Source: JALZEG01 sp035942255 (GTDB lineage Bacteria; Actinomycetota; CADDZG01; WHSQ01). Taken from it: DNA of 64,000 nt. Shown here piece after piece: positions 16,871 through 24,886 of this stretch. Every line of letters begins with the position of its first letter. The stretch's first letter is position 1. The translations under genes were made by a program, and so were the position numbers. Below the pieces are notes generated by a model. It was not told the origin of the DNA. It worked only from the letters and a program-made list of their open reading frames with translations, and ran no database searches. The stretch covers positions 1 to 64,000 of the forward strand of contig DASZDG010000146.1 of assembly GCA_035942255.1 (NCBI GenBank). The letters run 5' to 3'.

Positions 16871-18642
16871 TCCGCCGCCTCCGGCTGCGCAACTGGCGCG
16901 CGTACGACGACCTCGACCTCGAGCTCGGCCCCGGCGCGACGTTCGTCGTCGCGTCGAACGGCATCGGCAAGACGTCGCTGATCATGGGGGCCGGCTGGGG
17001 GCTCTTCGGCGACGCGGCCCACGTGGACGCGGCGAAGGAGATCCGGGGGGACGCCGACTCCGCGACCGTCGCGGTCGAGCTGCGGCTGCCGTCGGGCATC
17101 GACGCGGCGATCACGCGGTCGGTCGACCGCAAGGGCAAGGTCGTCGTCGAAGCGAAGCTGCCGGACCGCACGATCACGTCACAGAGTGAGCTCGAAGAGC
17201 TTCTCGTCGAGGAGTTCGGGGCCGACCCGCACGTGCTCGCGCAGCTGACGGTGATGATCCACGGCGGCGCGGTCGAGTCGTTCCAAGGTGAGGGCGAGTT
17301 CGACCTCCAGGATCACCTCGCCGAGGTGTTCGGCGTGACGCCGCTGTTCGAGGCGGCACGCAGGGCGAAGGCCGTCGCGGACGGCGCCGCGAGCGCGCTC
17401 CGCAAGGCGAAGACCGTGCAGCGCACGGAGAAGCGCGGCCGGGACGAGCTGGTGGCCGAGCTCGAGTCGGTCGTCGAGAGCCTCGGCGAGACGAACGCCG
17501 CGCGCGAGGCGCTGGTCGCGGCCATCGAGGAGACGTCGGAGACCATCCGGCTCGGGGACGAGTGGGCGCGCTATCGCGCGGGCATGGCCGCGCGGGACGA
17601 GCAGCTCCACGTCATCGCCGAGGAGGCGACGGGGCTGCTGGACGGCGCCGTCGCGCCGGGTGACGTCGTCGAGGCGCTGACGTCACGGGAGCAGGAGGCC
17701 GCGGCAGCGCTCGCTACTGCGGAGCAGGAGGGGGCCGCGGCCCGGGGCAAGTCGGAGCTGATCCGAAGCGCGCTCTCGGACCTCGAGGGCGCCGGCGCCG
17801 TCTGCCCGACGTGCCTTCGTCCGTTGTCGGAACACGACGCGCAGCAAGCGGAGACGGAGCACAAGAGGACGCTCGAGGAGCTCGACGCACAGGCCGCCGC
17901 AGCCCGCGCACGGGCGGACGAAGCGCAGACGTCTCTCGCGTCGGTGCGCGCCCTGCTCGAACGAGCGCGGTCGATCCCGACCCCGCTCGAACCGGAGGGG
18001 CAGATCGCGGAGGCCGATCTCGTCACGGCCCGCGCGCGGCTCGAGTCGCAGAAGGAGGAGCTGCAGGAGATCGACAGGACTCTCGCGCTCCACGCGACGC
18101 GCGGCTCCCAGCTGCAGAGCGCCCTCGAGACCGCGGACGAAGAGGAGAGACGCGTCCGCGAGCTGGAGATGCTCTACCGGCGGGAAGGCATCGCGCTCGC
18201 CGCGCACGAGGCGCTCGTCGCGACCGGGACCGCCATCACCGAGCGCTACATCGAGCCGCTCGCGAAAGAGGTCGAAGGGCGCTGGAAGTCGATGTTCGGG
18301 TCCGGCGGCCTGAACCTCTCCTCCCAGGGCCACATCACGAGGGACCTCGGGGGCCGGACGCTCGAGTTCGGCTCGCTCTCCGGCGGCGAGAAGGTCTGGG
18401 CGCTGCTGCTCACGCGTCTTCTGATCCTCGGCGCGTCGACGCGCGCTCCGTTCATCTGGCTCGACGAGCCGCTGGAGCACCTCGATCCGAAGCTGCGCAA
18501 GGTCGTCGCCGGCACGCTCGCGAAGGCGTCCTCGGGGGCCGGTCTTCGCCAGGTGATCGTCACGACCTACGAGGCAGAGCTCGCACGGCAGCTCATGGAG
18601 GACGTTCCCTCCGCGTCGCTTCTGTACGTGACCGCAGACTGA
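16867..18642 (+). CDS. Rad50/SbcC-like SMC-type ATPase with zinc hook
   Basis: This 591-residue protein has all the parts of a short Rad50/SbcC ATPase. Walker A is ASNGIGKTS (29-37). Coiled coils run through about 165-300 and 320-440 with a CPTC hook (C312, C315) between them. The ABC signature is LSGGEK (503-508) and Walker B is FIWLDE (528-533) followed by the D-loop EHLD. SbcC is usually 1000 residues or more, so the coiled-coil arms are very short. Proteins of this type bridge or process DNA ends, normally with an Mre11/SbcD nuclease; none is encoded here. It overlaps the unknown protein by four bases (ATGA). Short Rad50-like ATPases in unusual operons often belong to phage-defence or DNA-repair islands. 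Confidence 0.9.
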   Translation: MIRRLRLRNWRAYDDLDLELGPGATFVVASNGIGKTSLIMGAGWGLFGDAAHVDAAKEIRGDADSATVAVELRLPSGIDAAITRSVDRKGKVVVEAKLPDRTITSQSELEELLVEEFGADPHVLAQLTVMIHGGAVESFQGEGEFDLQDHLAEVFGVTPLFEAARRAKAVADGAASALRKAKTVQRTEKRGRDELVAELESVVESLGETNAAREALVAAIEETSETIRLGDEWARYRAGMAARDEQLHVIAEEATGLLDGAVAPGDVVEALTSREQEAAAALATAEQEGAAARGKSELIRSALSDLEGAGAVCPTCLRPLSEHDAQQAETEHKRTLEELDAQAAAARARADEAQTSLASVRALLERARSIPTPLEPEGQIAEADLVTARARLESQKEELQEIDRTLALHATRGSQLQSALETADEEERRVRELEMLYRREGIALAAHEALVATGTAITERYIEPLAKEVEGRWKSMFGSGGLNLSSQGHITRDLGGRTLEFGSLSGGEKVWALLLTRLLILGASTRAPFIWLDEPLEHLDPKLRKVVAGTLAKASSGAGLRQVIVTTYEAELARQLMEDVPSASLLYVTAD

Positions 18643-18659
18643 GGGATTTTTTCTCTCAG

Positions 18660-18687
18660 GCGCTTTCGATTTCGCAGCTCCCTCGAT
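18660..18687 (+). promoter_or_regulatory. Candidate alternative-sigma promoter (copy 2) upstream of the ECF sigma gene
   Basis: GCGCTTTCGATTTC at 18660-18673 and CGAT at 18684-18687 repeat the arrangement at 15325-15352 exactly. Transcription would begin near 18694, about 28 bases before the probable TTG start at 18722. Confidence 0.55.
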
Positions 18688-18721
18688 TACCGGTCAAACG
18701 ACCCCTTCGGAGGTGAGCGCG

Positions 18722-19774
18722 TTGATCGACGGGACCACACAGGCGGCTTCGGAACCACTCGAGCTCCAGCTCGAGCGCCGGCGTGGGGAGCTCACGGCGT
18801 ACTGCTACCGGATGCTGGGCTCGGCGTTCGACGCCGAGGACGCGGTGCAGGAGACGTTCGTGCGCGCGTGGCGGGGCTTCGACTCCTTCGAAGGGCGTGC
18901 GGAGCTGAGCACGTGGCTCTACAAGATCGCGACGAACGTTTGCCTGAGCACCCTCGAAGGGATGGGCCGGAGGGCCCGTCCGATCGACCTCGGCCCCCCC
19001 GGGACCGCGGACTCTCCGCTCGGCGAGCGCCTGCCGGAGGCCACGTGGATCGAGCCGATCCCCGACTCACAGATCGCGCGCGCCGGTGACGACCCGGCGG
19101 CGACGGTCGAGATGCGCGACTCGATCCGGCTCGCGTTCGTAGCCGCGCTGCAGCATCTTGCGCCGAAGCAGCGCGCGGTCCTGGTCCTGCGAGACGTGCT
19201 CAAGTGGAAGGCGAGCGAGGTCGCGGAGCTGCTCGGCACCACCGTCGCCGGCGTGAACAGCGCGCTCCAGAGGGCGCGCGCGACGCTCGCGAACGCTGAG
19301 ATCGACATAGACGCGCCGCAGGAGCCGCTGGACGACCGCACCGAGATGCTCCTCGCCCTGTACGTCGACGCGTTCGAGCGCTACGACATGGACGCCCTCG
19401 TCTCGGTGCTGCACCGCGACGCGACGTGGACCATGCCCCCGTACGAGCTGTGGCTCAACTCGCACGAAGACATCCGGAGATGGTGCCTGGGCCGCGGGAT
19501 CGGCTGCCGGGGCTCTCGCCTCGTGCCGGTGCGGGCCAATGCCTCGCCGGCGTTCGCCCAGTACAAGCCGGCCGCCGACGGCGGCTTCGACGCATGGTCG
19601 CTCCAAGTGCTCGAGATCTCGGGCGGGGTGATCAGCGGCATCAGCTTCTTCCTCGACGTCGAGTGGCTGTTCCCGATGTTCGGCCTCCCGCCGCGTCTGC
19701 CGGCCGAGGCGCTGGTGATGCGACCTCGTCTCGTCAAGAGCGATGAGATCGCGCGCGACGGCCGGTCTAAGTAA
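18722..19774 (+). CDS. ECF sigma factor with C-terminal SnoaL-like domain (SigG type)
   Basis: This protein of about 350 residues has sigma region 2 (ELTAYCYRMLGSAFDAEDAVQETFVRAWRG, LSTWLYKIATNVCL) and region 4 (LAPKQRAVLVLRDVLKWKASEVAELLGTTVAGVNSALQRAR). It ends in a SnoaL/NTF2-like domain of about 130 residues (MLLALYVDAFERYDMDALVSVLHRDATWTMPP), as in Mycobacterium SigG and the ECF41 group, where that domain controls activity. GGAGG at 18709-18713 sits eight bases before a TTG at 18722, which I prefer to the GTG at 18713 that overlaps the site itself. The upstream promoter-like element is the same as that of the Rad50-like operon. Confidence 0.9.
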   Translation: MIDGTTQAASEPLELQLERRRGELTAYCYRMLGSAFDAEDAVQETFVRAWRGFDSFEGRAELSTWLYKIATNVCLSTLEGMGRRARPIDLGPPGTADSPLGERLPEATWIEPIPDSQIARAGDDPAATVEMRDSIRLAFVAALQHLAPKQRAVLVLRDVLKWKASEVAELLGTTVAGVNSALQRARATLANAEIDIDAPQEPLDDRTEMLLALYVDAFERYDMDALVSVLHRDATWTMPPYELWLNSHEDIRRWCLGRGIGCRGSRLVPVRANASPAFAQYKPAADGGFDAWSLQVLEISGGVISGISFFLDVEWLFPMFGLPPRLPAEALVMRPRLVKSDEIARDGRSK

Positions 19775-19818
19775 GCGATGGCACACGGACGAGCACTTCG
19801 AGTGAAGGGATTCCCGCG

Positions 19819-20550
19819 ATGAAGACGATCCTAGGGATCTGGGCGCACCCCGACGACGAGGTCTTCGTGTCCGGTGGCCTGATGGCCGACGCAGCCCGGC
19901 GGGGGGACCGGGTCGTGTGCCTGCACCTCACGCGCGGCGAAGCGGGCCTCTACTTCCGGCAGGTGTGGCCGGCGCGGGACCTCGCGGCCGTTCGTTCGGC
20001 CGAGCTCGCGGCGTCGCTGGCGCGGCTGGGGGTGGCCGAGCAGCGCTTCCTCGACCTTCCCGACGGCGGTCTGTGCGTGGTGCCGTGGGAGGACGTCGTC
20101 GCCCGCCTCCACGACGAGCTCGTCGACGTCGACCCGGACGTCATCGTGACGTTCGGGAGCGACGGGTTCACCGGCCACCCCGACCACAAGGCGCTGGCGG
20201 CGTGGGTGTCGACGGCGGTACGGCTGTGGGACAAGCCTCAGGCACGCGTCCTGCACGCGGTCGTGCCGCGCGTGTGGAAGGAGACGGTGGTGCACCGGCT
20301 CAACGAGTTCGACTTCTTCCTCCCGGGCCACCCGCAGTTCGCGAGCGCCAACGACGTCAGCGTGCACCTGGACGACGAGATCGTGGATGCGAAGCTCGAC
20401 GCGCTGCGCGCCCACGAGAGCCAGATGGAGCCCCTGTTCGAGGCCTACGGCGAGGGCTTCTTCCGGTCGATCCTGTCGACGGAGGTCTTCCGGTCCGGTG
20501 TGCGTTCGAGCTTCCGTTCGAGGGTGCTGACGGACCTCAAGCACGCATAG
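19819..20550 (+). CDS. PIG-L/LmbE-family deacetylase
   Basis: This 243-residue zinc hydrolase has the family metal motif AHPDDE at 9-14 and the third ligand in GHPDH. Members remove acetyl groups from N-acetylglucosamine conjugates, as in mycothiol (MshB, Mca) and glycolipid synthesis. The actual substrate cannot be told from sequence. It follows the sigma factor gene by 45 bases on the same strand and could be co-transcribed with it. A thiol-related role under the control of SigG would be plausible but is inference. Confidence 0.87.
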   Translation: MKTILGIWAHPDDEVFVSGGLMADAARRGDRVVCLHLTRGEAGLYFRQVWPARDLAAVRSAELAASLARLGVAEQRFLDLPDGGLCVVPWEDVVARLHDELVDVDPDVIVTFGSDGFTGHPDHKALAAWVSTAVRLWDKPQARVLHAVVPRVWKETVVHRLNEFDFFLPGHPQFASANDVSVHLDDEIVDAKLDALRAHESQMEPLFEAYGEGFFRSILSTEVFRSGVRSSFRSRVLTDLKHA

Positions 20551-20617
20551 CGGTCGTGCGGCGCGGATCCGGCGGGAGTGACCCGCGTCACATCCGCCCC
20601 CGCGAGAGCGTGCCAAG

Positions 20618-21037
20618 ATGCCGCACATGCGTACACGCCGAAACACCCTCATCCTCGTCACCGCTCTCGCGTGCGTGACGATCGTCCCTTCCGCCGACGC
20701 GGCCCTCAAGACGCGCCGCTTCAAGACGCCCGGCGCGGAGGTGGTGTGCCATCTCGGCTTCGGGTCGTTGCGGTGCGACGTCAAGGGCGGGCTCGACCCC
20801 GAGCCGAAGAAGGAGTGCGAGCTCGATTGGGTCGGCCTGCTGCTCCCCCGACACGCGACGGCAAAGCCGAACTGCGCGGGCGACACGGTCGGGACGGCGA
20901 AGCGCGTGCTCGACTACGGCGAGAAGTGGAAGCGCGGGGGCCGCGTCTGCGAGTCGAAGCGTTCCGGTCTCCACTGCTGGAACGAGGACGGCTACCACTT
21001 CAAGCTTTCCGACGACGACTGGAAGCGCTGGCACTAG
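20618..21037 (+). CDS. Exported DUF6636-like protein
   Basis: This 139-residue protein has a signal peptide (LILVTALACVTIVPSADA). The mature part contains six cysteines: VVCHLG, LRCDVKG, ECELDW, PNCAGDT, RVCESK and LHCWNEDGYHF. The alternation of short Cys segments, a central C-x-G-D-T and a final C-x-N-x-x-G-x-x-F match the actinobacterial DUF6636 pattern. Three disulfides are likely. A second ATG at 20627 is an equally good start. A strong bidirectional terminator follows. Function unknown. Confidence 0.78.
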   Translation: MPHMRTRRNTLILVTALACVTIVPSADAALKTRRFKTPGAEVVCHLGFGSLRCDVKGGLDPEPKKECELDWVGLLLPRHATAKPNCAGDTVGTAKRVLDYGEKWKRGGRVCESKRSGLHCWNEDGYHFKLSDDDWKRWH

Positions 21038-21056
21038 CCGCAATCCATACCAACGC

Positions 21057-21088
21057 AAAAGGGGCGGCCACGTGGCCGCCCCTCTTTC
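21057..21088. terminator. Bidirectional rho-independent terminator
   Basis: A perfect 11-bp stem GGGGCGGCCAC / GTGGCCGCCCC (21061-21082) is preceded by AAAA and followed by TCTTT. It lies between the convergent genes ending at 21037 and 21101 and can serve both strands. Confidence 0.85.
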
Positions 21089-21100
21089 ACGTCCGAAGCT

Positions 21101-21670
21101 CTACGCGGGCGTCGCGGCCCCCGCACGGCGCCTGAGGACGAACAGGAGCGCGGCCCCCGCGGCGACCGCGAGCGCGATCCCCGCAATCGGCACGAGCGCG
21201 CTGCCGCCCGAGTCGGCCGGCGGAGCCTCGTCGGAGGTCGTCGCAGCGGTGAGGTCGATCTTGTTCACTCCCTCGACCGACGTCCCGAGCATCGCCTTCG
21301 CGTCGCCGACCACGACCGCACCGACCATCGCCGGGTGCAAGACGCAGTAGTAGGGGAAGACTCCGGGCTTGTCGAACCTGTAGCTCACCTTCTCGCCCTG
21401 CTCGAGGTAGTTCTCGTCGCCCCACGAGTTCACTGCGCCGGTAACGGAGTGCGGCGCCGGGTCCTTGTTCGTCCACGTCACGCTCTCGCCGGGCTCCACG
21501 TACGTGACCGTGTCGAGGAACGCGCACCCGCCGATCGCCACCTCCTCCTTGACCCCCGACGTCATCTCCCCCTCCACAGGGCCGTGGCATCCGCCTCCGG
21601 CCGCGGCGGGGGGCAGCGCGAACGCCGACGCACCCACCAAGGTCGTCACGAGCAGCAAGCGACGGATCAT
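21101..21670 (-). CDS. Membrane-anchored cupredoxin (blue-copper-like) protein
   Basis: This 189-residue protein has a signal peptide, a plastocyanin-like domain and a C-terminal membrane helix (ALVPIAGIALAVAAGAALLFVLRRR), so it faces outward and is anchored. All four type-1 copper ligands are in place: H74 (PAPHSV), C109, H112 and M115 (YYCVLHPAM). Extra cysteines C28 and C49 may form a disulfide. It should carry electrons or bind copper at the cell surface. AGGAG lies seven bases before the ATG. No oxidase gene is adjacent. Confidence 0.88.
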   Translation of the reverse strand: MIRRLLLVTTLVGASAFALPPAAAGGGCHGPVEGEMTSGVKEEVAIGGCAFLDTVTYVEPGESVTWTNKDPAPHSVTGAVNSWGDENYLEQGEKVSYRFDKPGVFPYYCVLHPAMVGAVVVGDAKAMLGTSVEGVNKIDLTAATTSDEAPPADSGGSALVPIAGIALAVAAGAALLFVLRRRAGAATPA

Positions 21671-21729
21671 GAGGATCTCCTTTCGACGGCCGACGACCTG
21701 ATTACGCCGGCCGGCGGCCGGAGGTTCCC

Positions 21730-22524
21730 TCAGCGGAGGCTGCCGGCGATGCGCAGCGCCGCTTCGAGGGAGCGGGCGCCTTCGACGCGGTACGTGACCC
21801 CGTCGCTCTCCCAGATCAGCACCCGGCCCGCGAGCCGCACGGTCTCCTGACGCGGCTCCCCGTCTTCGACGTAATAGAAGAGGTGCGCATCACCGCCGAC
21901 CCAGTAGCCCTCGTCGTCCCCGACGCCCGTGTACGTGACGTCGGCGCCCTCGACGTCGATCTTCTTGAAGAACTGCCCCTCGACCGACGCGGCGAACTGC
22001 GTGACGAGGAGGTCGACGTCCTCCACCGACTCGGCCTCGGGCGGGTGTACGAGCGACACCATCCCGCTCTCTCCGACGGTCGGGTCGTAGTACACGGCCC
22101 ACACGCGCCTGCTCTGCGGCTCCGAGGGGACGACGACGTCGAAGCCGGCCCTCTCCTCGGCCTCGTACGTGCTCATCTGCTCCCCGAGGTCGAGCTCGTT
22201 CCTCGGGCGCAGTTCGACCCCGTGCGTCTCGTCGTCGAACGTGACGTGGATCCCGACGACGCCGAGGAGGTCCGCGACCGCGCGCCGGGCCGTGACGGAC
22301 AGGGCGAGCGTGGCACCGAGCGTGACGAGCACCACGAGGACCACGGCCGGCACCGACCGCCACACGGGCGGGCGCGTTCTCGGGAGGCGCACGCGGGCGA
22401 CCGGCATCGGCCCCGACTCGATCCGGCGCCGGACCGACGCGGCGAGGGGCGGCGTCGCGGGGAACTCGGCGTCGCGTGCGACGTCCTCGAGGAGCGCGGC
22501 GATCCGGCGCTCCGCGGCCCTCAC
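21730..22524 (-). CDS. Single-pass membrane protein, probable anti-sigma factor
   Basis: This 264-residue protein has a cytoplasmic N-terminus of about 55 residues (ERRIAALLEDVARDAEFPATPPLAASVRRRI), one membrane helix (VPAVVLVVLVTLGATLALSV) and an extracytoplasmic domain with repeated strands (FDVVVPSEP, VWAVYYDPT, VTYTGVGDDEGYWVGG) recalling DUF4367-type sensor domains. It overlaps the ECF sigma gene by four bases, the standard sigma/anti-sigma layout. There is no zinc-binding HxxxCxxC motif. I infer that it holds the sigma factor at the membrane. Confidence 0.75.
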   Translation of the reverse strand: MRAAERRIAALLEDVARDAEFPATPPLAASVRRRIESGPMPVARVRLPRTRPPVWRSVPAVVLVVLVTLGATLALSVTARRAVADLLGVVGIHVTFDDETHGVELRPRNELDLGEQMSTYEAEERAGFDVVVPSEPQSRRVWAVYYDPTVGESGMVSLVHPPEAESVEDVDLLVTQFAASVEGQFFKKIDVEGADVTYTGVGDDEGYWVGGDAHLFYYVEDGEPRQETVRLAGRVLIWESDGVTYRVEGARSLEAALRIAGSLR

Positions 22525-23087
22525 GTCCCCACCTCCATCGCCGAGCGCAGACGGCGCAGGGCCCGCGACAGCCTCGACTTGACCGTGCCCCGGCGAACCC
22601 CGAGCGCCAGCGCCGTCTCCTTCTCGGACAGCTCGAGGAAGTACCGGTAGCCGATCACGAGCCGGTCGTCCTCCCCGAGGCGTCCCAACGCGTCGAGCAC
22701 CCGCTTCCGGTCGGCGCCGGCGAGGGCCGCCTCCTCGGGGGATGGGGCCGCATCCCCACCGAGACGGCCCTCGGCGAGCCTCAGCGCCAGCGACTCACGC
22801 CGCGACGCAGAGCGGCGCCGGTCCCTCGCCTCGTTCGCGACGATCGCGAGCAGCCACGGCCGGAACGGCGAGTCGCTGCGGAATCGATCGATCGCGTAGT
22901 ACGCCTTCACGAAGCCTTCCTGGGCCGCATCCTCGGCCTCGGGGGCCGAGCCCGCGACGAGGTAGGCGGTGCGGAACGCGGCGACCTGATGTCTCTGCAC
23001 CAGCGTCTCGTATGCGTCCACGTCGCCGCGCTTCACCCGTTCGACTAGGTCTCGGTCCTCCAGTGGTCGGCCCTCCACAGGAGTCAT
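22521..23087 (-). CDS. ECF-family RNA polymerase sigma factor
   Basis: This 188-residue protein has region 2 (DAYETLVQRHQVAAFRTAYLVAGSAPEAEDAAQEGFVKAYYAIDRF, FRPWLLAIVANEARDRRR) and region 4 (LGEDDRLVIGYRYFLELSEKETALALGVRRGTVKSRLSRALRRLR), the normal size and order for an ECF sigma factor. Its product should direct transcription of a stress regulon and of itself. It is translationally coupled to the membrane protein at 21730, its probable anti-sigma factor. Confidence 0.93.
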   Translation of the reverse strand: MTPVEGRPLEDRDLVERVKRGDVDAYETLVQRHQVAAFRTAYLVAGSAPEAEDAAQEGFVKAYYAIDRFRSDSPFRPWLLAIVANEARDRRRSASRRESLALRLAEGRLGGDAAPSPEEAALAGADRKRVLDALGRLGEDDRLVIGYRYFLELSEKETALALGVRRGTVKSRLSRALRRLRSAMEVGT

Positions 23088-23146
23088 CTTCCGCCCCTGT
23101 TACGCCGCGGGCGCGGCGGAGGTTCCCGCCGGGACGCTCAGACGGT

Positions 23147-23545
23147 CTAGCTCTGGGGGCTGGTGCAGAACGCGCACCGGCGGGCGGCGGCCGGGATGCT
23201 GCTGAGGCACTCCGGGCACTGCTTCGACTCGCTGACGACGTCGCGCTCGGTCTTGCGCTTCGCCATCAGCGCATTGACCGGACGGACGACGAAGAAGAAC
23301 ACGGCCGCCGCCATCAGCACGAACGCGATCACGTCGTTGAGGAACAGCCCGTAACGGAACTCGCTCTCGTTGATCGTGAACGACAGGGAGCTGAAGTCGA
23401 CGCTGCCGGGGATGCCGATCAACGGGGTGAGCAGGTTCGTGACGAGCGAGTTCACCACCGCCGCGAACGCCACTCCGATCACGATGCCGACGGCGAGATC
23501 CACGACGTTGCCCCTCAGGATGAAGCCCTTGAACTCCTTGAGCAT
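23147..23545 (-). CDS. mscL: Large-conductance mechanosensitive channel MscL with zinc-ribbon-like tail
   Basis: This 132-residue channel subunit has the MscL N-terminus (MLKEFKGFILRGNVVDLAVGIVIGVAF), TM1, a periplasmic loop (GSVDFSSLSF) and TM2 (DVIAFVLMAAAVFFFVVRPVNALM). It opens under membrane tension to release solutes. The C-terminus has two CxxC pairs (C110/C113 and C124/C127) in place of the usual charged helix, giving a small zinc-ribbon-like end. GGGAGGACACC precedes the ATG. It is monocistronic, between the sigma operon and the SRPBCC gene. Confidence 0.93.
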   Translation of the reverse strand: MLKEFKGFILRGNVVDLAVGIVIGVAFAAVVNSLVTNLLTPLIGIPGSVDFSSLSFTINESEFRYGLFLNDVIAFVLMAAAVFFFVVRPVNALMAKRKTERDVVSESKQCPECLSSIPAAARRCAFCTSPQS

Positions 23546-23600
23546 GGTGTCCTCCCTCGCGCGGGAACCCTGCGCGAGAGCTTGCCACGACGGGAGAGTC

Positions 23601-24050
23601 CTACGCCGGAGCTCGCTCGGTCTCCAGCAGCCGCCGCGCCGCCAGCAGCGTCGCCCACAGGTTCCGCTCGACGATGCGCCCGGTGAGGTGCTCGACGAGT
23701 CGCCCGACGGCGCCGCCGCTGAGGTCGTAGCGGACCTCGAGGGTGAGCTCGGTGCCGCCTTCGACCGAGCGGAGCGTCCAGCGGCCCTCCTGGTGGATCC
23801 CCTGCTCGTATCGCCACTCGATCGACTCGTTCGCGCGCCGCCGCGTCACGACGACGGTCCCGCCCGCCTCGATCGACCCCACCTGCATCAGCACGCGGTA
23901 CTTCGCGCCCGGGCCGCGGCGCTTCTTCGACCGCAGCTCCCACTTCGTCATCCCGACGAAGAACTGGGGATAGGACGCGGGATCGTCCACGAGCTCGAAG
24001 ACGCGCGAGCGCGGCGCCTCGATCACGATCGACTGCCGGATCGACTTCAC
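23601..24050 (-). CDS. SRPBCC (START/Bet v1-like) protein
   Basis: This 149-residue protein shows the SRPBCC pattern: an initial strand (QSIVIEAPRSRVFELVDDPASYPQF), a central sheet (TVVVTRRRANESIEWRY, GRWTLRSVEGGTELTLEVRYDL) and a long C-terminal helix. The family binds hydrophobic ligands in a deep pocket; some members are polyketide or aromatic cyclases. It is the last gene of the merR operon, overlapping the acyltransferase by four bases, which suggests a lipid or terpenoid ligand. Confidence 0.82.
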   Translation of the reverse strand: MKSIRQSIVIEAPRSRVFELVDDPASYPQFFVGMTKWELRSKKRRGPGAKYRVLMQVGSIEAGGTVVVTRRRANESIEWRYEQGIHQEGRWTLRSVEGGTELTLEVRYDLSGGAVGRLVEHLTGRIVERNLWATLLAARRLLETERAPA

Positions 24051-24886
24051 AACAACGGGGGCAACACGCGGCTCGCCGCCAGCGCGGTCAGGCTCTCCTG
24101 CATCCTCGACACGACGTAGTCGTACGCCTCGTCGGAGTCGGAGTCGTCGCCGAACCGCTCGACGACGTCGATCGGCTCGAGCACCTCCATCCGGATCTTC
24201 GCCGGCAACGGAAGGTGCCCGAGGAAGTCGCCCACGTTCAGCCCCCAGGGCAGCGCCAGCGACACGGGAAGGACCTTCAGCCGCGCGATCTTGTCGAGCC
24301 GCAGCAAGGACGCGACCCGGCGGCCGTCGGTGAGCGGGAGGTACGTGTCCTGGCCTCCGACCGACACGACGGGCACGATCGGGACGCCGGCGTCACGGGC
24401 GATCCGGAGGAAGCCCTTGCGGCCGTCGAAGCGGATCTCGTGCCGCGCCGTCCACGGCCGGTGCGTGTCGACGTCTCCGCCGGGGTAGACGAGGACCGAG
24501 CATCCCCGCTCGAGCGCCGCCCGCGCGGCCTTCGGCCCGGCGGTGATGATCCCCCAGCGCTTCGCCAGACGGCCGAGCAGGGGCCACGAGGTCACGAGCG
24601 AGTGCGCGAGCGCGTAGACCGGCCGCTCGACGCCGAAGTACGTGTTGAACGCGAGCATGAACACCATGCTGTCGGGCGTCATGTTGCCGCCCGAGTGGTT
24701 GCCGACGAACAGGATCGGGCCCTCGGGGACGCGGTCGAACCCGGTGACCTCCGCGCGGAAGTACATCGTGGTGAACAGCCACATGCCCGGCAGCTGGTAG
24801 CGGATGAACTCTGGGTCGCGCGCGTCGAGCTCGGCCGCGGCCCCCGCAATGAGCGCCTTCCGCTCGGCTTCGATCGCGGTCGTCAC
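24047..24886 (-). CDS. Lysophospholipid acyltransferase-like (PlsC family) protein
   Basis: This 279-residue acyltransferase begins at the GTG at 24886, which overlaps the preceding stop by GTGA. The catalytic motif is NHSGGNMTPD: the family signature is NHxxxxD, here N-H-S-x(5)-D, so the Asp is two to three residues further than in the strict HX4D box. The second block is VLVYPGGDVD and the third PIVPVVSVGGQDTY. The PlsC relatives closest in style are the DUF/phosphate-acyltransferase group that acts on wax or triacylglycerol precursors. Its place between a SCP2-hydrolase and an SRPBCC gene supports lipid modification. Long upstream extensions of this frame are not coding. Confidence 0.82.
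   Translation of the reverse strand: MTTAIEAERKALIAGAAAELDARDPEFIRYQLPGMWLFTTMYFRAEVTGFDRVPEGPILFVGNHSGGNMTPDSMVFMLAFNTYFGVERPVYALAHSLVTSWPLLGRLAKRWGIITAGPKAARAALERGCSVLVYPGGDVDTHRPWTARHEIRFDGRKGFLRIARDAGVPIVPVVSVGGQDTYLPLTDGRRVASLLRLDKIARLKVLPVSLALPWGLNVGDFLGHLPLPAKIRMEVLEPIDVVERFGDDSDSDEAYDYVVSRMQESLTALAASRVLPPLL

Noticed and set aside
21861..22650. Open frame of 255 residues on the plus strand opposite the sigma/anti-sigma genes
   Set aside because: It is the complementary strand of real genes with clear domains; its composition is Arg/His-rich antisense of a high-GC gene.
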